DNA of 64,000 bases from Bryum argenteum (Eukaryota > Streptophyta > Bryopsida > Bryales > Bryaceae), in the NCBI GenBank assembly GCA_037043015.1, contig CM073321.1, positions 11,850,001-11,914,000 on the forward strand, read 5' to 3'. The notes under the pieces are model-generated. The model saw nothing but the letters and a program-made list of their open reading frames with translations, searched no databases and was not told the DNA's origin. A program made the translations under genes and the position numbers. This document shows positions 22,776 through 35,580 of this stretch, in pieces. Numbering within the stretch: position 1 is the stretch's first letter; every line of letters starts with the position of its first letter.

Positions 22776-23095
22776 GTTACGGGAGGAGGGGGGAGTTACG
22801 GGGAGGAGGAGGCGGGTACCATGGGGGAAAGGGCCGGTACCAGGGGGGGAAAGGGCGGGTAATGGGGAGAGGTAGGGCGGGTATCTGGGGGATAGGGCGG
22901 GTATCAGGGGTGTTTTGCGGGTACCAAGGGGGGAGGGCGGGTACCGGCGGGGGTAGGGCGGATACGGGCGGGATAGGGCTGATACTGGGGGGGTAGGGCG
23001 GGTACCGGGTGGGTAGGGCGGGTACCGGGGGGGTAGGGCGGAGGAGGTAAGGGGGAGTGAGGGGAGTGAGGGTGAGGGGGTGAGGGGGGTGGGAG
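22776..23095. repeat. G-rich arm of fold-back repeat (copy 2)
   Basis: Begins with the right target-site copy GTTACGGG (22776-22783) and continues as GGGTAGGGCGGGTACC repeats of about 18-22 bp. Together with 5985-6040 it makes the left arm of the second fold-back copy, split by the hAT-type element. Confidence 0.75.
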
Positions 23096-23775
23096 AGGAG
23101 TGGCGATAGAAGAGGAGAGAAGGGAAGGCATAGTCAATCGTAGAAAGTCAAACATTCCTCCCACTATATCCGGGATAGTCCAGATCCCGTTTTTAGTGAG
23201 GAATGTTTGGACTTCAATACCATAAAAATACGCGGTAGGTGGAAGAAGGAGCCAAGGGGATCCAAGAAAAGACAGAATTGAAGTTTCCGTACTTCCCCCT
23301 CTTATTCAAATATGCCCACTACAAACCAATCCCCCCTCTATTTCAAAGTCGAGCTATTACATCCTCAAAAAAATGATCTTCTTAAAATGTGTGCTATTTC
23401 CCTCCAATCCCACCTTCTATTATGTTTATTTCATTCTTCTTCTCAATACTATATTACAAATAGATTTATCATCCTAATGGATTTATCATATATATGATTT
23501 TACGATCACAATTTATATTAAGACTAGTGAATATAGTGGTGGGTAGTGTTATGTTTATTTCATTCTTCTTCCCAATACTATATTACAAATAAATATATCA
23601 TCCTAATGGTTTAATCATATATTTTATTTTACGGTCAAAAGTCATATTAAGACTAAAGAATATACTGGTGTGTAATATTTTGTTTATTTCATTCTTCTTC
23701 ATTTTATTTTATTTATTTTATTTTATTTATTTTTTTTAATTAAAAAAAAAGTTTAAAAAATTTAAAAAACGCAGC
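23096..23775. repeat. Core of fold-back repeat (copy 2)
   Basis: Homologous to 1085-1575. It contains an extra duplicated segment of about 110 bp (ATATTACAAATA.. and TTTATTTCATTCTTCTT at 23430-23700). No coding frame supported. Confidence 0.75.
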
Positions 23776-24145
23776 AAAAGCCTTTACTCCCTCCCTATCC
23801 CCCCTTTCCCTCTCCCCTACCCCCCTTACTCCCGTACACCTCCCTTTCCCTACCCCCCTTACTCCTGTACACCTCCCTTTCCCTACCGCCCTTCCTCCTA
23901 CTCCCCCCGGTACCCGCTCTACTCCCCCGGTACCCGCCCTACCCCCCCGGTACCCACCCTACTCCCCCGCTACCCGCCCTACCCCCCCGGTACTCGTCCT
24001 ACCCCCTCGGTACCCGCCCTACCCCCCTCCGATACCCGCCCTACCCCTCCTGTACCCACCCTACCCCCCCGGTACCCGCCCCACCCCCCCCTCCCTGTAC
24101 CCGCCCTACCCTTCCCGTACCCGCCCCACCTTCCCCCCCCGTACT
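23776..24145. repeat. C-rich arm of fold-back repeat (copy 2)
   Basis: About ten imperfect copies of CCCCCCGGTACCCGCCCTA, the reverse complement of the unit in the G-rich arms. This is the clearest evidence that the two arms are inverted copies. Confidence 0.8.
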
Positions 24146-24404
24146 TGCTCCCTCAAAAGTTCACTCGCCTCCTTTAAAGTATACTCGCCCTAACAAAAGT
24201 ATACCCGCCCTGGCACAATTTCTCCCGCTCCGACGCCACGATGCACCTACACGTCACATCCTACGTGGTTTTTTACTGCAAAGTTTGTTACCCATGAAAA
24301 AATTACACACCCCCTACAATCAAGGTGGGCAAGCACGTCCGTCCGTCCGGGACAACTCGTACGTCCGTTTTGTCCGCCCGATTGCCTCAACACGCCCAAT
24401 ATGA

Positions 24405-26800
24405 CAACCTTGACGAGCACCCTGTCAAAGTCGGAGACTATAGATGCGCACGTCAAATGATAGATGAGTGAATCGAACAACATGTTGACCGCAACCCCCA
24501 AGCAACAATTTCCAAACTTGTCTTGGGGACTAGCAAGGACGTAGTAGGTAACATCCTTCTACGTGACGAAGATGACCCCAAATCCGGCCACCTAACTCTT
24601 GAAGAACTTGAGCTAGTCTTTGATCGATGTAAACTCTTGAACTCTCCAAGCTTGCGGAATCGTATCTACTCTTTGAAATACATGAGCAGATTTGGCATCC
24701 TTGATGGCATCACGAAGCTCAGAGGACTCAGCAACTGGGCGTATGTGCAACGCAACATGTTCCCGACCCAAGGAGACGATTCTCACAAAGTCTTCATTTT
24801 TAAGATGTCAGAAGTTGGACCTGGTAGTGGTGTCGACCTCGTTCGTTCGATGCAGCTTGGAGGCAACCTCTCCAATGCGTGGATGATGTTTGACCATGTC
24901 AAACGGGTCAAGCCATGGACCACCATGGCGTGCCATGTGTACGACCCCAATTACCAGCGCATGCTAACCATTGCATGTTCTGATTTTCAATCTGAAGATA
25001 CTCAAGCTCAACTTGTCTTCAGGTGGAATCTCAACCACGTCATGGATAGGCACGGGGTACCCGAGCCTAAGTTCCAAGGATTAATGGCTGACAGTGCTCA
25101 AGCCAACTGGAACGCAGTGTGCATCGTTTACGGCTCTGGAGATCCTTCAATTCCCATAGAAGACCAAGAACGTACTTGTTACTTTCATTGGACGCAATCA
25201 CTGGAGACTCACACCAAGAATTACATCCTCCATGAATTGCAGGATCAACATAGGGTCCTCTATAAGCAATACAGGGATGCTCGTTCGTCTGATGAAGCTG
25301 AGACCCGGTATTTGGCAATCAGAGAATGGTAGTCATCCTCAAACGCCACCTTCGAGAATGGCCTCTACCACCTAGGCCCATGGCTTTCGTACTGGCATCA
25401 CCGCTACAGACAATGGGGTGGATTCATGGAACTGGTAAGTACATGCTTACTACGGTAAGTTTCAAGTTCTAATAACTTTAATTTTACAATTAATTTGGGT
25501 AAAAAGTGCATTAATTGTTCTAGTAATGAAATTTTTTAAAAAAATAATAATAATCCATTTCTTGAAGGCAGTTTTGTCAACGAAAGTGCCTCTTCCTACA
25601 CCTCGAACTTGACATCAATACTTATGTACCTTGCATGAAAAAAATTATCTGCAGAAGAACTAGCTGAGATGCCATCATGCAACTTTGCAGAATCCATCTA
25701 TAACAAATGGTTGCAAGCATCACGAAATAAGGGTGGTGATCTCTATAGGGCAGCTGTTGATGATTACGTTCGTGCTTTCCTTCAAGTTGCGGGTTACTAT
25801 CAATACACCAAAGGTGGAGCGGGTGGACATGGTCTGTCTAGGAAGGAACTCCGACTTCGCACTGCCCTGCGCAAGGCTTATAGAACCGGCGATCCATCGG
25901 CTCCCAATAAGGCAATAATAGAGTTCCCGGAGGCTAATATATTTTATACTTGCGACGCTCACTTGGAGGGCGCCGAGATTTTCGGTTCGAAGAAACGTAA
26001 GCGTGATGTTCCAATTGGAGCAGAGGAGGAAACTCATAGGCCTGACACTGTAATTTTTCCGCGTCCTCGAAGCGGCAGAAGGGTTACTCGGGGTTGTGGT
26101 GAGAGTCTGACAACTATTCAGGAGGACGACAAAGCAGAAGAACGCCCAATCGGACCTTCCACATTTGCTGGTGCCTCTATTAATCGTGTGACAGCTGTAC
26201 AAGGGACAAAAGTGAACGAGAAGTTATGGCATATTACTCGATAGAAGGAGTCCTCAGCCAAGTCCTGTTGGGCACATCATGCAGTGACCAAGAAGAAATG
26301 CGAGTCCCGCATTGTGCAAAACGGGAAGTCCACACCTGCACCAACTTACACCGGAATATGGATGCCTCCTTAAAATGGTTACCGCAAGAAGGTGGAAATT
26401 TTTTATTTCTGCCCCGAGGATATTGAGAGGTGTGTGAAGGGCACTCGTCGGAAGTGGGTGGAGCCGTTCTCTCAAACTCAAGATCAACCCCCAATTCCAA
26501 CAATCTGGCCAGTGAAGATAGGGACAAATCTGACACGTTCGGAGATAGAGGCGTTAGAGAATGCTGGTTTCCGACTCCCTCAAAAGGAGAGACTTCCACT
26601 CAACCGCACTTTCAAGACTGCATCTGCGCCACGGGACCTGTCACATATTCCAGTGCCGAAGAATGCAGATGTCTTCCCAAAATCAAGGAAGTCAAAGAAC
26701 CTCCGGCGCATCTCCAACGTAACTCCCAAGCACACACGGAATATTGATTCCGCCCGTGCGATGCAGGCAAAGATACCAAAGGTCACTAATCCGTCTTATG
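24405..26800 (+). pseudogene. MULE-like transposase, decayed
   Basis: One frame can be followed from about 24405 with an early in-frame TGA (near 24468, where Trp is likely) and then from 24523 to 25332. It has KFQGLMADSAQANWNAV followed by ERTCYFHWTQSLETHTK, an arrangement seen in plant MULE-type DDE transposase relatives: the Asp of ADSAQ and the CxxHW are conserved points. After TAG at 25330 the frame continues to a likely donor GTAAGT at 25435; an acceptor CTGCAG ends at 25654. Exon 2 (25655-26244) starts with a conserved block around FAESIYNKWLQASRNKGGDLY, and the frame continues past TAG 26242 and a TAA to 26856. Intron phases do not match exactly, so an indel is also present. The end overlaps a gypsy fragment in opposite orientation. 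Inactive relic. Confidence 0.65.
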
Positions 26801-27440
26801 AGCGGAAACCATCTTGCTCAACATCTCGCCGACGATGCCGTTTGCCTGCTCAGTAAAGCCGTTTGCTCTTGGATTGTACGGGGTCGACTTCCTGTGCTTT
26901 ACTTGTTATGTCTTTTATTACATCGTTGAGGAAGTGAAGTCTCCGATCACTTACCAACTCCAATGGTGCCCCAAATCGCATCATGATGTTTTCGAAGAGG
27001 AACTGCGCAGCCGTCCTTGCATCATCCGACCTGTCCCCTTGGCCTCGACCAATTTTGTTGCATAATCTGTTGCCAGAATTATGTACCTCTTTTTGCGAAT
27101 GGTGACTGGGCTGATTGGCCCAATGAAGTCAATGCCCCATTTCTCGAATGGTGCCATGGGTATGTTTGGTGTGAGCGGCCAGTGATGTTTGAACGTAGGT
27201 GCACCTGCCCGCTGGCATTGGTCACACGTGGACACAAATTTCTTCACATCCCTTACCAACCTTGGCCACCAATATCCGGCTTCCCCGACTCGGCTAATTG
27301 TCGATACGGCCGCCAGATGTCCCCCGGACGGGCCGGAATGGAGTTCTCAGATTACCTTCTTCTTGTCCTTGCTCTCCACGCATCTTCGCAGCACTTCATC
27401 TGCACCCATTTTGAACAACACACCCTCTATTAATGTGTAA
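26800..27440 (-). pseudogene. Ty3/gypsy integrase fragment
   Basis: On the - strand: an H2C2 zinc-binding region (HSGPSGGHL ... CDQCQRAG), then the integrase core with WGIDFIGPI, a second Asp in LELVSDR and the third acidic residue in ANGFTEQANG. At least two frameshifts and an upstream stop interrupt it. The sequence differs from the integrase of the element at 44829-55868, so it is a different gypsy family. Only the integrase part is present; no LTR is seen. It abuts the MULE-like relic at about 26795. Confidence 0.75.
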
Positions 27441-27474
27441 GGCGCCATTTGGTGCACGAACACACTTTACTCCC

Positions 27475-27600
27475 CAACCCCATATTCGTTATATTGGAAC
27501 ATATGCACGACATTGGGAGATTTCAGAGTAGAGAATCATCTAAAACATCGTTCAATGTTAAGAACCCCGTATTCGTTATTTTTGGAACATTTTAATCTCC
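27475..27600. repeat. Repeat shared with the centre of the large inverted repeat
   Basis: The sequence from about 27475 to 27560 is, on the - strand, closely similar to 43247-43328, the unpaired centre of the large inverted repeat. Shared words: GATGATTCTCTACTCT, CTCCCAA, and CAATATAACGAA followed by ATGGGGTT. A further partial copy of its edge (ACCCCGTATTCGTTAT) follows at 27567, making an 85-bp step. It lies on the 3' side of the DUF7869-like gene. Confidence 0.65.
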
Positions 27601-28008
27601 CAAATTAAAACAAGACAACGGATGAAGCAAAAATCAACATTTAGAGGGGTTTCACCGTAGGCATATGTACTATGAATTTACTAATTTCCATTATATTTGG
27701 AGATGATATGAGACCTCTTGAATCTTAGATAGTATGTTCATCTTAAAAAAAGTTTCAACCATAAATATATTTGATACGATATATGTCAAGATAAACATAC
27801 CAACAAAGGATAATTTTCTTTCAATTGATAATAATGATGCAACCAACTTAAACAATCTTATTACACGCAATAAATATATTGAATATGGATAGTAAATCGT
27901 ACAAAAATATAATACTCTATATACTAAATATCAAAGTAATATATATGTTAATACCAAGTTTAAGTAGTCACACACCTACTTCCATAATAAATACTATATA
28001 CTAGAAGA
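27601..28008. other. AT-rich 3' flank of the DUF7869-like gene
   Basis: No gene seen. Probably 3' untranslated and spacer DNA of the gene on the - strand. Confidence 0.4.
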
Positions 28009-30875
28009 CTACTCTAGAAAAGATGAAGTAAGCTCCCGCAAAGAAGCCTTGATGATTTCGACCTGCTTCTTAGGTATTGTAATAATTGCGTCTATACCTT
28101 CACTGCTTTCTTTGTCAGAATGCGTAATTCTTGATTTCCAAGCAGTGAAAATAGCATTTGTTGGTTGCGAAGATACATCTACACCTTTCTCAACAGTCCA
28201 ACGAAGCTTTCTATTTGTATCCCAATCTGTGTAATACTTCAAAATTTCTTTGGAGAGTGACATTGGATGGAAGAACTGGATGTCGACCGTATTGGGTAGG
28301 TCTGGGTTTGAATTTGGATCAGACATTGCTCGCCCGAGCCAGAAAGGCCGGCCATCGGTGCCGCATGGATGTAGTGCAACAAAATAACCCTTATAAAGGT
28401 CACGTCCAACTCGAAATGAAGGAGCAGGACAACCACGTCTCTGGCCAACAAAATAATCATCATCGTCGTACTCTTCGCGCACATTCCCTTCTAAAGTAAA
28501 CTCATCTTCCATAGCATGTGCAAGTCGAGTTGACGGCCAAAAACCATGTTGTAACGGTAATGCTTCCTCCAAACTTGACGGGATCCCGTTATGCGACGAT
28601 GCAAGTACATCCATGGGTATACAAAGGGCATCTTTAACGCTGCTCCAGTAATATGAGAGAGGCTCATACAATCTCCGCGATTCAATTGACTCACGTGACA
28701 ATCGTTCCCAATGATCAACAAAGCCTGAAATCCCTTTCACCACCTCAGGCAAATGGCGCATCTCGTTTGGACGCATTGCATCCGGTTCACCACGTGGCCA
28801 TAATGATCTGCCTTCAGAATCCTCCTTCTACAATTTAATACCAACATCATCACCTCTAGGAAGCCATTCCTTGTCATGACAAAAAATCTAATACTTCATT
28901 ACGAGGCATCCACTTGGATCCATGTAAAACTTGAATTGATGCGCTTTTGTATGCCCCACCAATGCTTCATCGCCGACTAACATCCACTCTTCAATGAATT
29001 GCTTGAAGTCCGGAACCTCTTGAGTGAGGTGTGGAATAAGTGGAAGTTTCTCGATCCTCATAAAAGATTTCATGAGAAGAGGGATGGTAGGATAATCCTC
29101 CTTCCGCAACACCATGCTCCAACGCCCAAATAACGCATCTATGTCATTATGAGTGTGACCGACGAGCATAAAATTAACATATATCTCTCGGAATACTTGT
29201 TTTGCTACCAAGAGAGACCAGAAACTGAAGACGAATCTATTTTTGTTATCACTCACAACATTATCCATTTGAACATATAAAATTGGAGGCAAAGGCTTTG
29301 CCGGAACTAGGATGTCAGGAATCGGGCCTAATGGATCCATACACACCTCTGAACCTCGTAAAAGAGCAGTATACAATGGATGCGATGGGGGCTCTGTAAA
29401 GAGTTGTTTAGATGAGGACTTAGGTGCAGCTTCCAGATCCCGCAGAAGTTTTGCAAACGAGCCGACCATATAATTGGCATCATGTGAGTAAACATCTAGT
29501 CCATAATGAGCGTAGCGCTGGTCTACATGACCATGAGCAAGAATTCCCATAACTGCAAGAAGTAACCTCATGAGTACGTCTAAGTTCTTCACCTTATGAG
29601 ACAAAGCGAGTGATGCTGTCTTTGAGTGGTCCATCTTGTCATGTATAATAGTCAAAACATCCTGAGGCGACTCCTTAGACTTAAAGCGGTTGAGGTAGTA
29701 TAAGTCTCTGTGTGCATATGCGGAATCTAAGTGCACATTCAATTTCTTCGACCATATAAGAGATGATTGTATCCTAGGAAGAGTGAGCTTCATCAGTGAT
29801 TGTAACTCATCACACTTAGAGCAACGCGCGAAATTGTCCCCCGATCTTTTGGCATAGTATTCATGATAGCTCAGGCGCCGAATCTTACTAAGGTTTGAAG
29901 TAGACACCGGCGGGAGCCCACACTTTTGAAGGTGATGATCAAGAAGCGGAATCTGGTCCTTCCATTTAAAACTTGAAGGAAGCACCTTGGCAACGACCTT
30001 CTGCCCGGATAGAAGGCTCTGGGACTTGTGAGGCATGTGATCGGCATGTTTATCAAGTATTGCCCCTAAGACGGCAGAAGTAACAATCGTATGACTCCTA
30101 GGCTTTTGCAAGCCCGTGTTCCCGTGTAACTGGGCTTCATTACCATTAGCTGCACTCTGGGCGTTGCGATAAAACATACCGTTGCTCATGCCCATGATTT
30201 TCATCCACGCAATTGGACAAACATCAATACCGTCTAGAGTGACTACATTTCGCCTTTCAGCATTTCTGTGGAACTGCATTGTACGTCGAGTTTGATGTGA
30301 TTCTTGAACTGCACAGTTGTCTTGTCGTACATACGACACTTGAGAACCTTAATCTTCTCCCTTGGGTATATTTGAACACAGTTGTGCTTACAGCAGGTAT
30401 GACATGCGACCACATTGATTGACTTTGCTGTCATCAGGAACTGTGCTTTGCGCGAAACTGGAGTAGACTCATTCCTTGAAGAATTATCATACGATCGAGT
30501 TCGAGATGACCCCTGTCTCCGACTACGTTCCCGGACCCATCTGTTGTAAACATTTTGCTGACTATGGTCGAAAAGACTAACACCGTTTAGGAGGACTTGT
30601 TGAATGGGCCACGACTTGAAGGAGTATATCCAGTCGTCTGGATCCTCGACCGTAACTTGCACCACAACTCGGGAATCACTGAGTAGGCCATTACAATCAG
30701 GTACAACGCCAGATCGTAGGTTTCGAAGTAAACCCTCAGCAATTCTGAGTCCTTCGGAATCAAGCATTGCAGCAGTCCTCCCTGTCTAGAGCCGTGGAGG
30801 AACAACTTGAGCAGCAAGTAAACCAGGATTCATAGGTGCATTGACGAAAGTGTCATCGTCTGAAGAGAAATCCAT
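28009..30875 (-). pseudogene. DUF7869-like putative DDE transposase
   Basis: Read on the - strand, one protein of about 950 residues is broken into pieces that align end to end. ATG at 30875 follows a likely acceptor TTACAG; an in-frame TAG lies near 30787; the frame 30767-30243 has CHTCCKHNC (a Cys/His cluster) and shifts near 30300 into 30339-28888. This central piece has a Cys pair CSKC, then HDKMDHSK, then VQMDNVVSDNKNR, then VGHTHNDIDALFGR: the order of acidic residues (D, D, D) is that of the RNase H-like DUF7869 domain known from plant and animal proteins. Two in-frame TAGs (28888-28890 and about 28828) separate it from 28776-28009, which continues in the same frame. Function of DUF7869 is not established; a transposase is my inference from the acid triad, copy decay and repeats around it. 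Confidence 0.65.
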
Positions 30876-30960
30876 CCTGTAATATATCTTCATAAGGTTA
30901 AAAACTATTTGAACACAAACTTGGTCACAACTTCTACACAGTATGAGAAATGATTACATG

Positions 30961-31631
30961 TAGTTTAGCTCGAGTCGAGCAAAACTGACTAAGAGAATAA
31001 ATTCTACAATATAGCTCGGATCGAGCTAAACTGCATTAAGAATTCGATCAATCAGTTTAGCTCGACTCGAGCTAAACTGTCTTACGGACAGCGCCTTGCA
31101 GTAAGGCTGGACTCGAGCAGTAGTGGAAGTAATGTTCCACGCTTTAGATTAGCTTAAAACGAGCTTAACAGGTCGTCCCGATTCATACTACAGTTTAGCT
31201 CGACTCGAGCTAAACTGTCAAACCGAAGACAAATTGCAGTTTAGCTCGAGTCGAGCTAAACTTTCCAACGGAACACAAACTGCAGTTTAGCTTGAGTCGA
31301 GCTAAACTGCCAAACCGAACACAAACTGTAGTTTACCTCGAGTCGAGCTAAACTGTCAAACCAAACACATACGACAGTTTCGCTCGAGTCGAGCTAAACT
31401 GTCAAACCGTACACATATTGCAGTTTAGCTCGAGTCGAGCTAAACTGTCAAATGGAACACATACTGCAGTTTAGCTCGAGTCGAGCTAAACTGTCAAGCC
31501 AAACACATACTGCAGTTTAGCTCGACTCGAGCTAAACTGCAAAAACATGTATGGAATACATTTTAGCTTGACTAGAGCTGAACTGCGGATATATGCATCT
31601 ATACAGTTTAGCTCGAGTCGAGCTAAACTGC
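30961..31631. repeat. Palindrome array A1 (about 13 copies)
   Basis: Copies of a 27-bp palindrome: arm CAGTTTAGCTCGA, one central base (G or C), arm TCGAGCTAAACTG. From 31191 the spacing is a regular 46 bp with a spacer like TCAAACCGAACACATA. Most are perfect; some (30961, 31011, 31559) have one to several changes. The array lies between a probable upstream exon and the acceptor just before the DUF7869 ATG, so probably in a 5' intron. Confidence 0.9.
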
Positions 31632-32159
31632 ATGACAAGATAGAAGACTAGTCCCTAAAATTACGGCTGTTTTCACCGGATTCAATTAGAATTCCAAATT
31701 CCGTGAAACGCAACACTCTCCCATTCTATCGTCACACGCTGGAATCCAAATAATCTCCTGTCCCAACGTAAACGTCAAATCAAAAGAATATGTCAACCAC
31801 AACGACTCCGAATGCACAAATGTTAAGTAGAAGCCAATAGAATACAACCACTGAATAGACATTATCAACCACTACTACTCAAGATAAGGAGAAAACTATG
31901 AAGAATAATTAAACAAACAATGCAAGAAGCTGTGCAAAGCAAATGGAACAACAAACAATCATGCATAAATGCAATCGAGAAACACGTACGCGAAGGTAAA
32001 GAGCGAGCTGAAGGAAGCGCGGAGAACTCAAATACGTCGACGGAGTTAAGCACAGTGAGATACTGAAAAAAGAATCATTCCGTCGTGGATTTCGAAGGTC
32101 ATTGCGTTGCGCAATGCCGTTTTCGCGCTATCCCAGCAATAGGAAATGGGAGGGAATTG

Positions 32160-32290
32160 ACTTTTGGATAATGGAAAATTGGCGGGAACTGAAGTCTCGA
32201 GAGTTGAAAATGGGCGCGAACTGAAGTGTCAACAGTTAATTATCGGCGGGAAGAAAAGGGTCGACATTTGAAAATTGGCGGGATTGGAGT
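32160..32290. repeat. Short subrepeats (GAAAATTGGCGGG)
   Basis: Four imperfect direct repeats of GAAAATTGGCGGGAACTGAAG at roughly 40-bp steps, ending directly at the telomere-like array. Confidence 0.65.
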
Positions 32291-32291
32291 T

Positions 32292-32338
32292 ATAGGGTTT
32301 AGGGTTTAGGGTTTAGGGTTTAGGGTTTAGGGTTTAGA
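32292..32338 (+). repeat. Interstitial telomere-like array (about 6-7 units)
   Basis: Six to seven TTTAGGG units, the longest such run in the window, followed by degenerate TTTAGAG. Confidence 0.9.
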
Positions 32339-32344
32339 GTTTAG

Positions 32345-35039
32345 ATTCTAGGGTTTTGGATTTTTGATTACAAGTGTGTGATAATTGTTATTGGTCAAAA
32401 AAATGTTAGTCTTTATACACCTAATGTGAGGTATACTATGTTAGCAAACACTCACTGGCAGATTAAAATTTTAGTTAAATTACTTGGAAGCAATACACTC
32501 GGTACGACTTCTGATTTCATATTTTTGTGAATCGAGTATCCTTAACCTCAAACCTTTCTTTCTAAATTTAGTGTCTAAACAATGAATTCGGTGCAATATT
32601 TACCTTAAGGTGAAGTCTTATTAAGTATTAAGCTATTATCTTATCTATAATTTTCATACTACTAAATTTTTTGTGTGTATGCTAACAATTCATAATTGAA
32701 TGTTGATTATTATACACTTCAAATTAATTCTATCATTTGCTATATGTCGTTAAAAATTGTACAAGTAAATATAATTTTTATTAAATTGTGTTTGTTTATT
32801 CATATATACGTACTATATATGATAATTATACAAAATTTAATATAATATATGATATTTATTACATATTATATCATTTACTATTTATCTATAAATGAAAAAT
32901 ATCTCTTTCAAGTTGTAAATCCATACAATGTAAATATAATCTTAGTATATTATTTAGAGTATCAAATTGCTTGAGCTATAAAAAGTAGTGATGAAATCAA
33001 ATATTTTAACTTTAGATTTTAAAGAAATCTTCAAAGTAATGTACAATGAAAAGTTTATACAATGCGATAAGTAAATTTGTAAGCCCTGTTAAATACACTT
33101 TGGAATATTTAATAAAGGAAATTTTGATGCACATAAAAGTTTATATTTAAATTTAATGTCAAGGTATACATGCTCAGTGGTATATATGTAATTTAATTTC
33201 TTTTAACATAAAGCTTACCAAAATAAGATTTCTATTGAACGTTTTAATTTGAGTTGTAGATGTTTAACCATACCATTGGATTTCTTATTGAAATGTTCAA
33301 AATCAATTGCAAATATGGACTTCTTTTCGTTCCAAATAAGCATTTATCTAATACAATCAATATATTCATTGATCTTTAATGTTGAAATTCTATTTTGAAA
33401 ATTTTAGTAATCTTTAAATTACCTTTTAACTATTGTCTCCCAATGCAATTCAATGTCTTTAAGCATAGTGTATAGTGTAAGAACTATTATAAGCTTTGAT
33501 TCTCCAAACGCGATCAGTATTTAGTGGTTTGTATTAAATTTTAGTACAAAGCATTTTGTACGATGTCAAAAAAAACAAATGATTGTAGAGTATGCTGTAG
33601 AGCTGAATATTTTTTTATTGAATGAACAGATTTTGTGTTTGAAATGAACAGTTTTTTTTGTAGATTTTGTCTATATAAACCGTCATCTACATCTGTGCAC
33701 GTGATTGTAAACATTGCTAGCAGAGTAAAGTCAAGTGTTGATATTGGTTATGTACATTTAATGTACATTAAATGGGCGTTTATTCAAAAATATGAGCACT
33801 GTGACTGTTACAAAACAAACAACAACAATATTTGTTGCGCCATTTACGAATTCTTCCTTCCAGCACATATTTTACCTGATTTACATTATCGAGATTCACA
33901 AATATGAGTATTCAAACTTTTTTTTACATTTGAATAACCTTTGAAATAATCAACTTCATTGATGTATTTATATTTTAAATAAATAGCCTTTTCGATAAAT
34001 TTATTTCTATATATATTCAATAATTTGTTTCTTTGAAAATATTATATTTATAAGATACTATCTCTTGTGCTCATCAATTTATTATATGTATATTTATTTA
34101 TTTACATTCACATATTTATCAAAAGCCTATAAAATATCTACGGATTCACAAATTAGATGTGTATTAAATAATCACTTCATTAATACTTATATTATTTAAA
34201 AAAAATATTCATTAAAGATATTGTTTAGTAACGACTAATACCAAAATAACTTATTTACCAAAAACTTAGATTTATTTTTTATTTTTTATTTTTTATTTAT
34301 ATATATTTTTTTATCTTTTTGACATATAAAAGAGGCTGCCTCGACATACAAGTAAGCTTCGTTGATTTATTTTCAGGCTCATTAGGGTTTCAATGCACCG
34401 TTCGGAGGCGACTGTGCTTCCCTGTCGTATACAATTGTCTCGGCCGCCCCATTCCATGTTTAGAGTAAGCGCAAGGCTCACTTGAGTGCCACTCTTACAC
34501 CCGTCCCTTGCCAGGCAAGAGACACAGAGCTTGTCGATCGAATGTGTATCTTTGTTGCCAGGGACCGAACTGTTTGTCTTTTCGATCGATCTCCTAATCC
34601 ATAAAGCGCAGTTTTAGAGCCCGAATACCCCACTCTTCTAGAGTCTAAATCTGAGGTATTGTAGTTCATTACTCGCGGTTTAAGAGCTCAAGAATGTGTT
34701 TGCCGATCTGGAACAAAAAATTGTTTTTGAGTGGAAGGTTTCATACTTTTGATGGAGTTAGAAGCGTCGAAGAAGGTCTGGATGTTTTGATGATCGTTTA
34801 CAAGCGTGGAGTGAAGGATTTGTGAGTTTAATTTTTGGCATGGAGACAGCGGATTTGCAGCAGCAGCCGAGTTCGGAATAGTACAAAGCGCAAGGAGATT
34901 TTATTTGAATTGCTTGTAGTTAATCTTTGTGCAATCTCTTAGCTCATTTCAACTCTGAAGTTACTATTGTGTGCAGATACAATTGTGGTAGATAGACTTG
35001 CTGAGATCGGGTTCAAGATTCAATTGCTGAAAACTTGGA
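32345..35039. other. AT-rich intergenic DNA, no gene recognised
   Basis: Strongly AT-rich to about 34330. From 34330 composition becomes balanced, which may be promoter and untranslated exon of the gene starting at 35467 (GAATCTTGAGGTAAGG near 35060 has the form of a donor site). Small open frames show no domains. Confidence 0.4.
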
Positions 35040-35580
35040 GATAGTTGTATTTGAAGAAGAATCTTGAGGTAAGGTCAGACAAAAGTTTGTGTAAGAATTA
35101 GTCAGCCAGGACTTGTTCTGATTTTTTGTATTTTTGTATTCTCGCTTTCATTGTTGTGCATTGTTCATAGTACTTCCTTTCAAGATTTAATGCTGATGCT
35201 GTGGCTTGAAACTCATACATGTTTGAATCTCACTTAAAGTGCAACATGTTAAAAGAAAGCCCACGCTTCCGCTTCGAACAAACTATTCATTAACCTTTGA
35301 TTCGAAGTACATACGTATTTACTAAACTCTGGATAATACACCACAAATCCTCAGAAGCAAACGTAGTTTTTCACAGACCTCCCCAATCCATGACCAATCA
35401 CATTCTTGTGCAGGTCAAGCCCAAGCGAAGTGCATCAGAGAAGTCCATCGCCGAGTGTAGAAGAAAAATGGCAGACAAGTGATCATCATCATCAGCAAGA
35501 ACCGACTAAACACACTGTAGTTCAGCTAGAGCGGAGAAGAAAATGCCCTTAGAAAAATATGCCCCCTACATAGAAGCGGC

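Noticed and set aside
24523-24525. TTG as the start of the MULE-like gene
   Set aside because: Conserved sequence extends upstream past an in-frame TGA to about 24405, so this is only the first position after the stop, not a true start.
30961-31631. Regular repeat-spacer array resembling CRISPR
   Set aside because: The spacers are similar to one another, the repeats are full palindromes of variable direction, there are introns and plant-type elements around, and no cas genes.
12475-32338. TTTAGGG runs as evidence for a chromosome end
   Set aside because: They are short, internal and flanked by elements on both sides, and two of them were copied with a larger repeat.
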